A stretch of 38,345 nucleotides of DNA from Clostridia bacterium (GTDB lineage: Bacteria; Bacillota; Clostridia; Oscillospirales; Acutalibacteraceae), in the NCBI GenBank assembly GCA_017436225.1, contig JAFSDM010000042.1, positions 1 to 38,345 of the forward strand, in the 5' to 3' direction. Under the pieces are notes generated by a model. It was not told the origin of the DNA. It was given only the letters and a program-made list of their open reading frames with translations, and ran no database searches. The translations under genes were made by a program, and so were the position numbers. Positions 26,099 to 35,129 of the stretch are shown in pieces (the stretch's first letter is position 1; each line of letters starts with the position of its first letter).

Positions 26099-27682
26099 AT
26101 GAGTAATAATACAAAAGTTAAAAATCCCAAGGTTATGAAACGCAGTATTTTTACAGTAGTTTTCGCCGCTTGTTTGGTTGCCGTTTTAATTGCTGCAAAC
26201 GTTTTTGCCACAACCATTGCCCAAAAATACCCAACAACCGTTGACCTTACTGAAGCTGCATCTAACACACTTACTATTGAAAATATTGAATTTATTAAAG
26301 GCATTGATAAGCCTGTAGAAATTATTGTTTGCGCAACCCGCGAAGGCTACACAGGCAGCGAAATGACAAACTACGTTTACAATGCTTACTATGTTCAGGA
26401 AAATTCAACCCCTGATAACTATTTCAATCAGACCATTACCCTGCTTGAAAGCTATCCCAAATACAATAAAAATATCTCTGTTTCCTACATTGACCCTCAG
26501 ACACCTGAATTTAAAGAGCTTGAGAGTAATTATGAAATAGATATAGTTTACGGTGATATCCTTGTTCGTTGCACCCGTCCTGATGAAAACGGCAAAGAAC
26601 ATACTTATGAATCGGTTATCACCTTTAACGACATTTATGAGCTTTATGACCCCTCCGGCAGCACCAATGCAATGTATGGAAGCTCATACTACAGCATTAG
26701 CGCTTCTGACATTGAAACCCGTATTTCCAGCGCAATGTTCACCGTTTCAGCCAGTGGTCATAAAAAGGTTGCTGTTCTTACTAAAAACTCTGCCAAGGAT
26801 TCCTACTCTGCGCTTGTTTCCGCTCTTGAAAACTACAATTTTGAATTTTTAGAGCTTGACGGCGTTGTTAGCGCAACCACCTTAAAGGATATTGACACCA
26901 TTTTGCTTACCTCTCCCGTTTCTGACCTTAGCGAGGCTGAGCTTGATGCTATTGATGTATTCTTAGAAAATGACGGAAATTATCAAAAGAACTTTATGGT
27001 ATTCGGCAGCACATCTTCCCCCAACACCCCCAACCTTAACGAATTCTTAGAGGAATGGGGTATTAAGGTTGAAGACGGTATGGCTTATGAAACCAACTCC
27101 ACCTACCGTTTAAGCGATGGTCAGAGTATGATGCTTTTTAACAAAAAAGCTAACTTCACCAAGAGCATTAACGAAAGCGAGCTTTCTTACTACTGCGGCG
27201 ACAATGTTGCTATAAAGAGTCTTTATGAAACACAAGGTTCTCGTACAAGCCACGTTCTTATGAGCACAAGTGAATATGCAGTTAAAGCTCCTAAGGGAGT
27301 AAGCGGTTACACCGCCGCATCTACCGATGAGTTAGGTGAAATGCCCGTTGTTATTGTAACTCAGGATGCTAAGTATAACGACAATTACGATGAAATCTCC
27401 AGCCACGTTGCATATTTTGCAAGCACCGATTTCATTGACGAGGTTTGGACTCAGTTCACCGATAACGGTAATATGGATTTTGCAATCGCAGTTGCTAATA
27501 TTATTAACGGCAGAGCTGCAGCAAGTATGTACTTCCTTCCTAAAGTTACAAGCATTTTTTCTATGACCACACCTTTCACCGATGGCCAATACACTGCCAT
27601 TTATATTGTTAGTATTTTTATAATTCCTGCCATATTACTGATTGGAGGTGTAGTGGTTTGGTTCCGGAGAAGAAACCGATAG
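26099..27682 (+). CDS. GldG-like ABC auxiliary protein
   Basis: Large extracytoplasmic protein anchored at both ends: a membrane helix at about 14-38 and another at the C-terminus followed by FRRRNR. The middle holds a GldG-type region with a hydrophobic VAVLTKNS-like strand and a segment that predicts a Rossmann-like (ABC_transp_aux) fold. The 527-residue length is usual. Start ATG 26099 has the perfect AAAGGAGGT at 26082-26090, eight bases upstream. GldG is known from Bacteroidetes gliding, but similar genes are common in Clostridia that do not glide, so a gliding role is not implied. Confidence 0.85.
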   Translation: MSNNTKVKNPKVMKRSIFTVVFAACLVAVLIAANVFATTIAQKYPTTVDLTEAASNTLTIENIEFIKGIDKPVEIIVCATREGYTGSEMTNYVYNAYYVQENSTPDNYFNQTITLLESYPKYNKNISVSYIDPQTPEFKELESNYEIDIVYGDILVRCTRPDENGKEHTYESVITFNDIYELYDPSGSTNAMYGSSYYSISASDIETRISSAMFTVSASGHKKVAVLTKNSAKDSYSALVSALENYNFEFLELDGVVSATTLKDIDTILLTSPVSDLSEAELDAIDVFLENDGNYQKNFMVFGSTSSPNTPNLNEFLEEWGIKVEDGMAYETNSTYRLSDGQSMMLFNKKANFTKSINESELSYYCGDNVAIKSLYETQGSRTSHVLMSTSEYAVKAPKGVSGYTAASTDELGEMPVVIVTQDAKYNDNYDEISSHVAYFASTDFIDEVWTQFTDNGNMDFAIAVANIINGRAAASMYFLPKVTSIFSMTTPFTDGQYTAIYIVSIFIIPAILLIGGVVVWFRRRNR

Positions 27683-29337
27683 ACGAAGCTTTAGAAGAAA
27701 ATAACGCTTTAGAGCAATCCGAAGCGTTAGAGAAAGAAGACGTTTCCGAGCAATTGCTTGAGTTTGATGAAAACTCTACCATTTTAACAACAGAAAACGG
27801 TATGTACTCTAAAAAGGATTTAGCTGTAAAACCACTTTCTGTTCGTCGTTTTCACACAGTTATTACACTTTGTGTTCTTGTGGTTGTTTTAATTTTAGGT
27901 AGTGTTGTTGTGGGATTGCTTCCCGAACAAGACTCTGCCGATAATTTTGAAAACAACACCATTTATGTTAAAAAAATTTCAAGTGAAAACATTAAAAAAA
28001 TTGTTATTAACAATCCAAAGGGAAGGTTAGTTTTGCTTTCAGAAAAGAGGGAAACTTCCTCCTCGCAAGGTGGAGATGCTGAAGATTTATATGCCTCCTC
28101 TACCATCTGGTCTTTGGAAGGATATGACCCAACCCTTATTGCTTCCAGCTCCGTTAATGCTGCGGCAGATAACATTGCAACTATTTACGCTTCCCGTATT
28201 ATGGAAGAGGACCTTTCTAAAAAAGACCTTTACGGTTTTAACAATCCGCTTATAACCGCCGAAGTATTTATGCAAAGCGGAATGGGCGAAAACTACACAC
28301 TTACTATAGGCGCTTCATCACCTGACGGCTCCGGCTATTATGCGACCGTTACAGGCGATAATAAAATTTATCTTCTTTCAACCACTACGGTAGAAAGCTT
28401 CAATAAAACCCCCGAGGAATTAGCTAACGCCGTTATAGTTGAAACCCCGACAATAGAAAACGTTCCCAAAAAGACCGACAGAAAGTATTTTGATGAGGAA
28501 ACGGGCACTATTGCTACCTATGAAAGCATTGAACTTTCGGGTACTAAATACGGCAAAAAGGTTGTTATTACCCCTATTGCAGACAGTCAGCTTGTTGAAT
28601 GTAGCATTAATCTTGGAAATTACAGCAGATATGCCGATCCCACCACAGTATCGGAAGTATTTGGAATTATGACTAACAGCTTGGTTGCTATGGATACCTA
28701 TGTTTTAAATCCAACCGCCGCAGATATTAAAAAGTATGGTCTTAGTTCCCCCGAAGCTATTATTACCATTAAATGCGGAAGCATTGTTACTACCGTTAGA
28801 GCAACTATGTACGATAAGAAAAATCAGTATTACGCCGTTATGGTTGATGGCCGTAACGCTATTTACGCCGTTACTGCCGATGCTCTTTCAATGCTTAAAT
28901 ACAATATAGAGGATTTCTATTACAGATATGTTTTTCAGGATTTCATTTACACCTATAAAAATATAGTTATTGAAACTCCTGAAAAATCCTACTCCTTTGA
29001 CATTAAGCATAATACCAGTAACGATACCTTTACCGCTACTTCAAACGGAAAACAGATTGATGATGCGCTTCTTTCAACCTATTATCAGTACTTCCTTGTT
29101 CTTTCCCCCGAAGTAAGCGACAGTTATCCAAGCGGAAAAACTGCTCTTAAGGCCACCTTAACCTACAAAAATTCATCAAAAGCTCCAAGAGTTATCGAGC
29201 TTGTAAAAACCTCTGCAAGGCGTTACCTTTTGAAAATAGATGGGTTTGATATGGGAACCGTAACCTCAGTAGCATTTGACCCCCTTGTTATTTATGCTGA
29301 GAATGTTATGAACAATCAAGGTATACCTGAGCCATAA
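27658..29337 (+). CDS. DUF4340-domain membrane protein
   Basis: A 559-residue protein with a charged N-terminal tail (about 1-60, rich in Glu/Leu), one membrane helix (about 66-87) and a large extracytoplasmic part with repeated beta-rich units of the DUF4340 type (for example IVINNPKGRLVLL, Y-G-F-N-P-I and YGLSSPEAIITI). Start is TTG, with GGAGG nine bases upstream, overlapping the GldG-like gene by 25 bases. DUF4340 genes typically follow gldG-like genes, supporting one complex. Function is unknown. A terminator follows directly. Confidence 0.85.
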   Translation: MVPEKKPIDEALEENNALEQSEALEKEDVSEQLLEFDENSTILTTENGMYSKKDLAVKPLSVRRFHTVITLCVLVVVLILGSVVVGLLPEQDSADNFENNTIYVKKISSENIKKIVINNPKGRLVLLSEKRETSSSQGGDAEDLYASSTIWSLEGYDPTLIASSSVNAAADNIATIYASRIMEEDLSKKDLYGFNNPLITAEVFMQSGMGENYTLTIGASSPDGSGYYATVTGDNKIYLLSTTTVESFNKTPEELANAVIVETPTIENVPKKTDRKYFDEETGTIATYESIELSGTKYGKKVVITPIADSQLVECSINLGNYSRYADPTTVSEVFGIMTNSLVAMDTYVLNPTAADIKKYGLSSPEAIITIKCGSIVTTVRATMYDKKNQYYAVMVDGRNAIYAVTADALSMLKYNIEDFYYRYVFQDFIYTYKNIVIETPEKSYSFDIKHNTSNDTFTATSNGKQIDDALLSTYYQYFLVLSPEVSDSYPSGKTALKATLTYKNSSKAPRVIELVKTSARRYLLKIDGFDMGTVTSVAFDPLVIYAENVMNNQGIPEP

Positions 29338-29344
29338 TTTAAAG

Positions 29345-29385
29345 AAAAAAGACTTCCCCCTAATACAACGCGGGAAGTCTTTTTT
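29345..29385 (+). terminator. Terminator after the Gld-like operon
   Basis: AAAAAAGACTTCCC (29345-29358) pairs perfectly with GGGAAGTCTTTTTT (29372-29385), ending in a T run. It separates the DUF4340 gene from the glycosyltransferase gene by 19 bases before the latter's ATG, so that gene probably depends on partial read-through or an unseen promoter. Confidence 0.9.
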
Positions 29386-29404
29386 GCAGAAGGGATATTA
29401 GGCT

Positions 29405-30976
29405 ATGAAGCTAAATTTAAAGCCAAAACTTGAACATAAGGACTTAAAGCTTATTGCATTTATAGTTATTGCAATAGGCGTTTTGGTGCGTGTAATAAAT
29501 TTTGGTAAAATGCCACTTGGCTTTAATCAAGATGAAGCCTTTGCCGCTTACGAAGCCTTTTCACTTATTAACTACGGTGTGGATTCAGCGGGTAACCCCT
29601 TCCCTACCTATTTTGTTTCTTGGGGAAGCGGAATGAATGTGCTTGAAAGCTATCTTTCCATACCATTTATGCTGATTTTTGGCTATAGCGAAGCTGTTTT
29701 TCGTTTGCCCTCGCTTATTTGCGCCATTATAACACTACCTGTTTTTTGGCTTACTTTAAAAAGACTTTTTAATAATCAGGTTGCTATTATAGGGCTTTTC
29801 CTTTTAAGCATTTCGCCCTGGCACATTATGCTTAGCCGTTGGGCTTTGGAATCTAATCTCGCTCCTTCGTTTTTACTTTTTGGACTATATTTTCTTATTA
29901 AGAGTATAGATAAAAACGCCTGTCTTTTACTTTCGGCTTTGTTTTTTGGGCTATCCCTTTACGCCTATTCTGTGGTTTGGCTGTATCTGCCCGTTATGCT
30001 TTTGGTTTTTGGCATTTATTATATTGTTAAGCTAAAAGGAAAAATTAAAATTAAATATTTAATATCGGCAATTATAATTCTGTTTGTTTTTGCTCTGCCG
30101 CATTTTCTCTTTTTGCTTATAAATTCAAATATTATCCCCGAAATTAAAACCTCCTTTTTCACCATTCCAAAGCTTGTTTATATGCGCGGGACGGAAATAT
30201 CTCTTTCAAATATTTTTAAAGCCGACAGTTGGAAAAATCTTTTTAACATTTTAATTTTGCAAAACGATTCCCTTAAAACAAACTGCACTGCTGAATTTGG
30301 ACTTTTTTACCATATTTCACTGCCGTTTTTGCTTTTAGGTTTTGTTGCTGCTTGCATTAAACTTAAAAATGATATAAAGGCAAAAGTCTTTAGCGGCGCC
30401 TACTTTATTTTAGGCGGATTTATAGTTTACTTTATTATTTCCCTTTGCCTTTTTAACCTTAATATAAATAAGTCGAACGGTATGCATCTTTTCACCCTTT
30501 CTATTATCGCTTTTGGCATTTATAAAGCGGTGAATTTTATAAAGGCTAAAAGAATTGCCGTTGTTACCATTTCGCTCGCCTTTTTAATTTGCTTTGGCTT
30601 TTTTGTAAATCATTATTTTGGAAGCGGTGGCAAGCAAATCAGCGAGCACTATTCTATGGGGCTCGGTGATGCAGTAGAGCTTGTTAAGGAAAAGGGCTGC
30701 GGACAGATTGCGGTGGACCGAAGCGTTTACCATTCGCAAATACTTTTTTATGATAAAACTAATCAAAAGGTATTTGAAAACACGGTAGAATACGAAGTTT
30801 ACCCCCACCCCTATCTTTCGGCTACTTCCTTTGGAAGATACACCTTTATTTATGAATATAACGACCTAGAAAATTTTGATGCCTACATCTTCCCCGTTTC
30901 ACACCTGTACTTTTTCAGCGAAGAGGATTTTGAAATTACCGTATTTGAAAAATATGCAGTGGCAATAGCCAAATAA
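29405..30976 (+). CDS. GT39-like membrane glycosyltransferase (PMT/ArnT superfamily)
   Basis: Polyprenyl-phosphate-sugar dependent glycosyltransferase-like protein of 523 residues with 10-12 membrane helices. The catalytic-type Asp-Glu pair is D43-E44 in NQDEAFAAYEA within the first external loop, and SRWALESNLAPSF near 140 fits the family. A smaller soluble C-terminal part follows. ATG with AAGGG about 10 bases upstream. There are no other sugar-transfer genes beside it. Acceptor is unknown; candidates are surface proteins or a cell-wall polymer. Confidence 0.85.
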   Translation: MKLNLKPKLEHKDLKLIAFIVIAIGVLVRVINFGKMPLGFNQDEAFAAYEAFSLINYGVDSAGNPFPTYFVSWGSGMNVLESYLSIPFMLIFGYSEAVFRLPSLICAIITLPVFWLTLKRLFNNQVAIIGLFLLSISPWHIMLSRWALESNLAPSFLLFGLYFLIKSIDKNACLLLSALFFGLSLYAYSVVWLYLPVMLLVFGIYYIVKLKGKIKIKYLISAIIILFVFALPHFLFLLINSNIIPEIKTSFFTIPKLVYMRGTEISLSNIFKADSWKNLFNILILQNDSLKTNCTAEFGLFYHISLPFLLLGFVAACIKLKNDIKAKVFSGAYFILGGFIVYFIISLCLFNLNINKSNGMHLFTLSIIAFGIYKAVNFIKAKRIAVVTISLAFLICFGFFVNHYFGSGGKQISEHYSMGLGDAVELVKEKGCGQIAVDRSVYHSQILFYDKTNQKVFENTVEYEVYPHPYLSATSFGRYTFIYEYNDLENFDAYIFPVSHLYFFSEEDFEITVFEKYAVAIAK

Positions 30977-30978
30977 TA

Positions 30979-31007
30979 TTGACATTATTTTATAGATATG
31001 ATAAAAT
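30979..31007 (+). promoter_or_regulatory. Promoter of the MarR-ABC exporter operon
   Basis: Perfect TTGACA (30979-30984), 17-base spacer, TAAAAT (31002-31007). An imperfect palindrome begins directly at the -10 end (31008). The strength of the promoter contrasts with the need for low exporter expression, so repression at the palindrome is expected. Confidence 0.8.
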
Positions 31008-31046
31008 AGTTGCACGCAAAACCGTTGCGCTTGCAACTATTTTTTT
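31008..31046 (+). promoter_or_regulatory. Inverted repeat with T run: MarR operator or attenuator
   Basis: AGTTGCACGCAA (31008-31019) faces TTGCGCTTGCAACT (31025-31038), pairing except for a two-base bulge, and is followed by seven T (31040-31046). As DNA it sits over the transcription start, a usual site for a MarR-type autorepressor. As RNA it would resemble an intrinsic terminator in the leader, although a start near 31014 would truncate the left arm. Both readings are inference. Confidence 0.5.
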
Positions 31047-31063
31047 ATTATGGAGATTATAAT

Positions 31064-31501
31064 ATGTCTACAATAATGAGAAAAATCAATATTTTATCTC
31101 GCTCGGAGGCGAGTTATCGCACCGAAAAATTAAACATACCCGACCTTAAAGGGTGTCATCACAGTTACGTTCTTGCAATATGTAATAATGCGGGGCTTTC
31201 GCAGGATGAACTTGCGCATCACATAGCTGTTAATAAAAGCAACGTTGCGCGTAATTTAGCATATTTGGAAGAACTAGGCTATGTAAAGCGCGAAGTTAGC
31301 CAAAAGGACCGCCGTATAACAAACGTTTTTCCAACCGAAAAAATGCTTGAAATTTATCCAAAGGTTAAAGAGATAACTTTAAAATGGAATAATTTTCTTG
31401 CGCGCGACCTTTCCCCCGATGAATTTAAGCAATTTGAAGCTATTTTGGAAAAACTTGCTCAAAAGGCTGTATCCTATACGGAAGGTTGTGATGAAGACAA
31501 A
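31064..31501 (+). CDS. MarR family transcriptional regulator
   Basis: A 145-residue winged-helix dimeric regulator. The helix-turn-helix lies at about 45-75 (LSQDELAHHIAVNKSNVARN) and the wing at about 80-92 with the family's DRR...T pattern (KDRRITNVFPTEKM). I use ATG 31064, preceded by GGAG eight bases upstream; a frame from 31010 would begin inside the palindrome and promoter start. The stop overlaps the ABC gene start, so the three genes are one unit. Likely represses its own operon in response to a substrate of the exporter. Confidence 0.9.
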
Positions 31502-33225
31502 TGAGAACCGTTTTTAAATATCTATTGCCCTTTAAATACAAAATGACCTTGGGGCTTTTTATTAAAGTGGTGGGTACAATAGTGGAACTGTTTTTGCCCT
31601 ACATTTTAAGTCATATTCTTAAAAATGTTGTGGTGGACCAAGACGTTACCAAAATTTTGCTTTGGGGCGGTGCGATGGTTTTGTGCGCACTTGTTGCCTG
31701 TCTTTGCAACATTACGGCAAACAGAATGGCGGCAAGGGTTTCCTGCAGCTTTTCTGAAAAGCTAAGGCAGGATTTATTTGATAAAACCTTAAGGCTCTCT
31801 GCCGCGCAGACCGATAAATTCACAATTCCATCTTTAGAATCGCGAATAACAACCGACACCTATCACGTACACGGTTTCGTTGGTATGATGCAAAGAATGG
31901 GTGTAAGAGCGCCTATTTTGCTTATTGGCGGCATTTCCGTAACGCTTATTATGGATAGCTTTTTATCCCTTGCAATGATTTCTATACTTCCCTTTATTTT
32001 TCTGGCGGTATATTTCATTTCCAAAAAGGGTACCCCCCTTTACACCAAGGTGCAAGCTTCGGTAGATAAAATGGTACGAATTGTTCGCGAAGATATTCAG
32101 GGAATCAGAGTAATAAAGGCTCTTTCTAAAAACGAATACGAGCACAACCGTTTTGACAGAGCAAACAAAGCCTTAGTTAAAGATGAAACCAAAGCAGGTA
32201 CCACTATGAACGGTGTTAACCCTATTATGAACCTGCTTATGAACGTTGGTATAGTTATGGTTATTGCGCTTAGTGCAAACAGGGTTGCAGACCACCGCTC
32301 TGACCCCGAAACAGTAATCGCATTTATGCAGTATTTTACCCAAATTTCAATGGCTATAATGTTTGTGGGCAGAATGTTTGTAATGTACACCAAATGCGCC
32401 GCATCAGCAGGCAGAATAGCCGAAGTTTTAAACTGTGAAAACGATATAAAAACAGAAAATAAAGCCGATTTTCCAAACCTTGAAACCAAAAATCACATTG
32501 TTTTTAAAGACGTAAATTTTGGTTACACTTCAAAATATCTTAACCTTAAAAACATTAGCTTTGAGCTTAAAAAAGGTGGAAATTTAGGTATAATCGGTGC
32601 AACGGGTAGCGGTAAATCTACCCTTGTTAAGCTGTTACTTCGTTTTTACGATGTAAGCTCGGGTGGAATTTACATAAACGGTGAAGATATTCGCACCCTT
32701 TCCCCCGAAGTGCTTTATAAAAAATTTGGCACCGCTATGCAGTACGATTTTCTTTATAACGACAGTATTTTAGAAAATATACGTTTTGGCAGAGCTATCA
32801 GCGATGAAGACATTTTCACCGCCGCCAAAATTGCCCAGGCGGCACCCTTTATAGAAGGCTTTGAAGATGGCTATGAGCATATTTTATCACAAAAAGGCAC
32901 CAACATTTCGGGCGGTCAAAAGCAAAGAATACTTATATCCCGTGCGCTTGCAAGTAAACCCGAAATACTTGTTTTAGATGATAGTTCATCAGCTTTGGAC
33001 TATAAAACCGATGCAAATCTTAGAAAAGCGCTTGCTGAAAACCTAAAAGACACAACCCTTATAACCGTAGCCCAACGTGTTAGCTCGGTTAAAGACTGTG
33101 ATTTAATTTTAGTTTTAGAAAACGGCGAAATTATTGGTGCAGGCAGTCACGATTATCTGCTTGAAAGCTGCACCGAATATAAAGAGATAAGCGACTCACA
33201 GATGGGAGGTGCTTTTGTTGAATAG
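31501..33225 (+). CDS. Heterodimeric ABC exporter subunit with a degenerate ATP site
   Basis: A 574-residue half transporter: six membrane helices (about 15-310) and an NBD. Walker A GATGSGKST is near 366 and the signature ISGGQKQR is intact. The Walker B catalytic glutamate is replaced by aspartate (VLDDSSSALD, about 490) and the switch histidine by glutamine (VAQRVSS, about 522). This is the pattern of the non-catalytic side in heterodimers such as LmrC/BmrC-like subunits. It overlaps the MarR gene by four bases (ATGA). It likely pairs with the next gene in drug or peptide export. Confidence 0.93.
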   Translation: MRTVFKYLLPFKYKMTLGLFIKVVGTIVELFLPYILSHILKNVVVDQDVTKILLWGGAMVLCALVACLCNITANRMAARVSCSFSEKLRQDLFDKTLRLSAAQTDKFTIPSLESRITTDTYHVHGFVGMMQRMGVRAPILLIGGISVTLIMDSFLSLAMISILPFIFLAVYFISKKGTPLYTKVQASVDKMVRIVREDIQGIRVIKALSKNEYEHNRFDRANKALVKDETKAGTTMNGVNPIMNLLMNVGIVMVIALSANRVADHRSDPETVIAFMQYFTQISMAIMFVGRMFVMYTKCAASAGRIAEVLNCENDIKTENKADFPNLETKNHIVFKDVNFGYTSKYLNLKNISFELKKGGNLGIIGATGSGKSTLVKLLLRFYDVSSGGIYINGEDIRTLSPEVLYKKFGTAMQYDFLYNDSILENIRFGRAISDEDIFTAAKIAQAAPFIEGFEDGYEHILSQKGTNISGGQKQRILISRALASKPEILVLDDSSSALDYKTDANLRKALAENLKDTTLITVAQRVSSVKDCDLILVLENGEIIGAGSHDYLLESCTEYKEISDSQMGGAFVE

Positions 33226-35056
33226 AGGCGGTCCAATGGGACGTGGCGCCGGCAAAATGGGCGCTCCCCAATACCAAAAATTAGATAAAAAAACCACAGG
33301 AAAAATAATTAAACGACTTGGAAAATACATACTTGTATCTTGGCCGCTTTTTATTGTGGCAATCGCGCTAACCCTTATTTCAAATCAGCTTGCCCTTATG
33401 GGACCTATGTTTTCGGGCGATGCTATTGATGCTATAACAGCAAGTGGCGGTGTTAACTATGCCGCAGTTTATAAAAACATAGGTTATATGCTAATTTGCT
33501 ACCTTTCTTCGGCAATAATGACCTACTGCCTTTCACTTATAATGATTCGCATTAGCCAAAGAATAATTTACACTATGCGGCGTCAGGTTTTTGAAAAGCT
33601 AACTTCACTGCCTATAAATTACTTTGATACCAATGCAACGGGCGATATTATCAGCCGAATTTCATACGATATTGATACGGTAAACGCCACCCTTTCGCAA
33701 GATTTGGTGCAGATTATGACCAACGCTTACACCGTTATAGGCTCACTGATTTTTATGTGGAATATTTCAAAGCCTATGATAATTGTTTTTGTTATAACTG
33801 TACCCATTTCCATAATTTTTACACGCTTTAGGTCTAAAAAAGTGCGTCCCCTTTTCAGAGAGCGCTCAAGAAAGCTTGGTGAGCTTAACGGTTACGCCGA
33901 AGAAATGCTTAGCGGTTGCCGCACAATTCAGGCTTATAACCGCGAAAAAGAAATCGGCTCAAGATTTTTAAAGCGAAATAAAATTGCTATGGATGCCTAT
34001 GGCAAGGCTGAATATTACGGCGCGGCTATGGGTCCTACCGTAAACTTTATAAACAATCTATCCCTTTCTCTTGTTATGATTTTGGGCGGCATTTTATTTA
34101 TGTATTCCCAAAGCGGTGCTGTAAAGGCGGGTTCGCTTTTCTTTATAACGCTTGGCGGCATTGCAGAGTTTGTTCAGTATTCACGCAAATTTGCAGGTCC
34201 TATTAACGAATTTGCAAACGTGCTTCAAGAATTTCAGTCTGCTTTTTCTGCGGCAGAGCGCGTTTTCAGGGTTATTGATGAAGACCCCGAGCCGCTCGAC
34301 AAAGAAGATGCTAAAGAGCTTGAAAATTCAAAAGGCTTGGTAGAGCTTAAAAACGTTACCTTTGGCTACACCAAAGAAAAAACCGTACTTCACAATATTT
34401 CAGTTTTAGCAAAGCCCGGCAAAACTATTGCTATTGTGGGACCTACAGGAACAGGAAAAACCACCATTATAAATCTGCTTATGCGATTTTACGATGCATC
34501 GTCTGGCAGTATAACGGTAGATGGTTTGCCGCTTGAAGATATAACCCGTTCATCGCTCAGAAAGGCATATACTATGGTGCTTCAGGACACCTGGCTATTC
34601 CACGGAACCATTTACGAAAATATAGTTTACGGCCGTGAGGATGCCACACCTGAAGAAGTACGAGCCGCGGCAAAGGCGGCTAGAATTGACACCTTTATTG
34701 AAAGTTTGCCCGACAAATACGAAACTGTGCTTTCGGATGACGGCGTAAACATTTCAAAGGGTCAAAAACAGCTTATTACCATTGCTAGAGCAATGCTTTC
34801 AAAAAGCTCGATGCTTATTTTGGATGAAGCCACTTCAAACGTTGACTCCCGTACCGAAATAAAAATCCAAGAAGCTATGAACGAGCTTATGAAGGACAGA
34901 ACCTGTTTTGTAATTGCTCACCGACTTTCTACCATACAAAACGCCGATTTAATTTTGGTAATACAAAACGGAAAAGTCACCGAAAAGGGAAGTCACAATG
35001 AGCTTATGCAGTTGGGCGGTTTTTATAGCAGCCTTTACAATTCACAATTTAAATAG
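33218..35056 (+). CDS. Heterodimeric ABC exporter subunit with the catalytic ATP site
   Basis: Partner of the preceding protein, 612 residues from the TTG start at 33218 (GGGAGG eight bases upstream; an in-frame GTG at 33209 is the alternative). A Gly/Met/Arg-rich N-terminal tail (MNRGGPMGRGAGKMG) precedes six helices. The NBD has Walker A GPTGTGKT (about 408), canonical Walker B ILDEATS and switch histidine AHRLST (about 565). Its signature is ISKGQKQL rather than SGGQ, which matches it facing the degenerate site of the partner. A promoter for the next operon begins four bases after its stop. Confidence 0.93.
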   Translation: MNRGGPMGRGAGKMGAPQYQKLDKKTTGKIIKRLGKYILVSWPLFIVAIALTLISNQLALMGPMFSGDAIDAITASGGVNYAAVYKNIGYMLICYLSSAIMTYCLSLIMIRISQRIIYTMRRQVFEKLTSLPINYFDTNATGDIISRISYDIDTVNATLSQDLVQIMTNAYTVIGSLIFMWNISKPMIIVFVITVPISIIFTRFRSKKVRPLFRERSRKLGELNGYAEEMLSGCRTIQAYNREKEIGSRFLKRNKIAMDAYGKAEYYGAAMGPTVNFINNLSLSLVMILGGILFMYSQSGAVKAGSLFFITLGGIAEFVQYSRKFAGPINEFANVLQEFQSAFSAAERVFRVIDEDPEPLDKEDAKELENSKGLVELKNVTFGYTKEKTVLHNISVLAKPGKTIAIVGPTGTGKTTIINLLMRFYDASSGSITVDGLPLEDITRSSLRKAYTMVLQDTWLFHGTIYENIVYGREDATPEEVRAAAKAARIDTFIESLPDKYETVLSDDGVNISKGQKQLITIARAMLSKSSMLILDEATSNVDSRTEIKIQEAMNELMKDRTCFVIAHRLSTIQNADLILVIQNGKVTEKGSHNELMQLGGFYSSLYNSQFK

Positions 35057-35059
35057 ATG

Positions 35060-35088
35060 TTGAAAAACAAAAAAATATATGCTACAAT
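35060..35088 (+). promoter_or_regulatory. Promoter of the ceramidase-like gene
   Basis: TTGAAA (35060-35065), 17-base spacer, TACAAT (35083-35088). The leader to the ATG at 35130 is about 35 bases with AAAGGA before it. No terminator separates it from the ABC gene, so read-through is possible. Confidence 0.7.
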
Positions 35089-35129
35089 GTAAGGCGTAAT
35101 ATATTTCTTCAAAAAGGATGTTTTTTATT

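Noticed and set aside
32097-32489. 130-codon minus-strand frame inside the ABC exporter gene
   Set aside because: Antisense to conserved transmembrane and linker sequence; no ribosome binding site.
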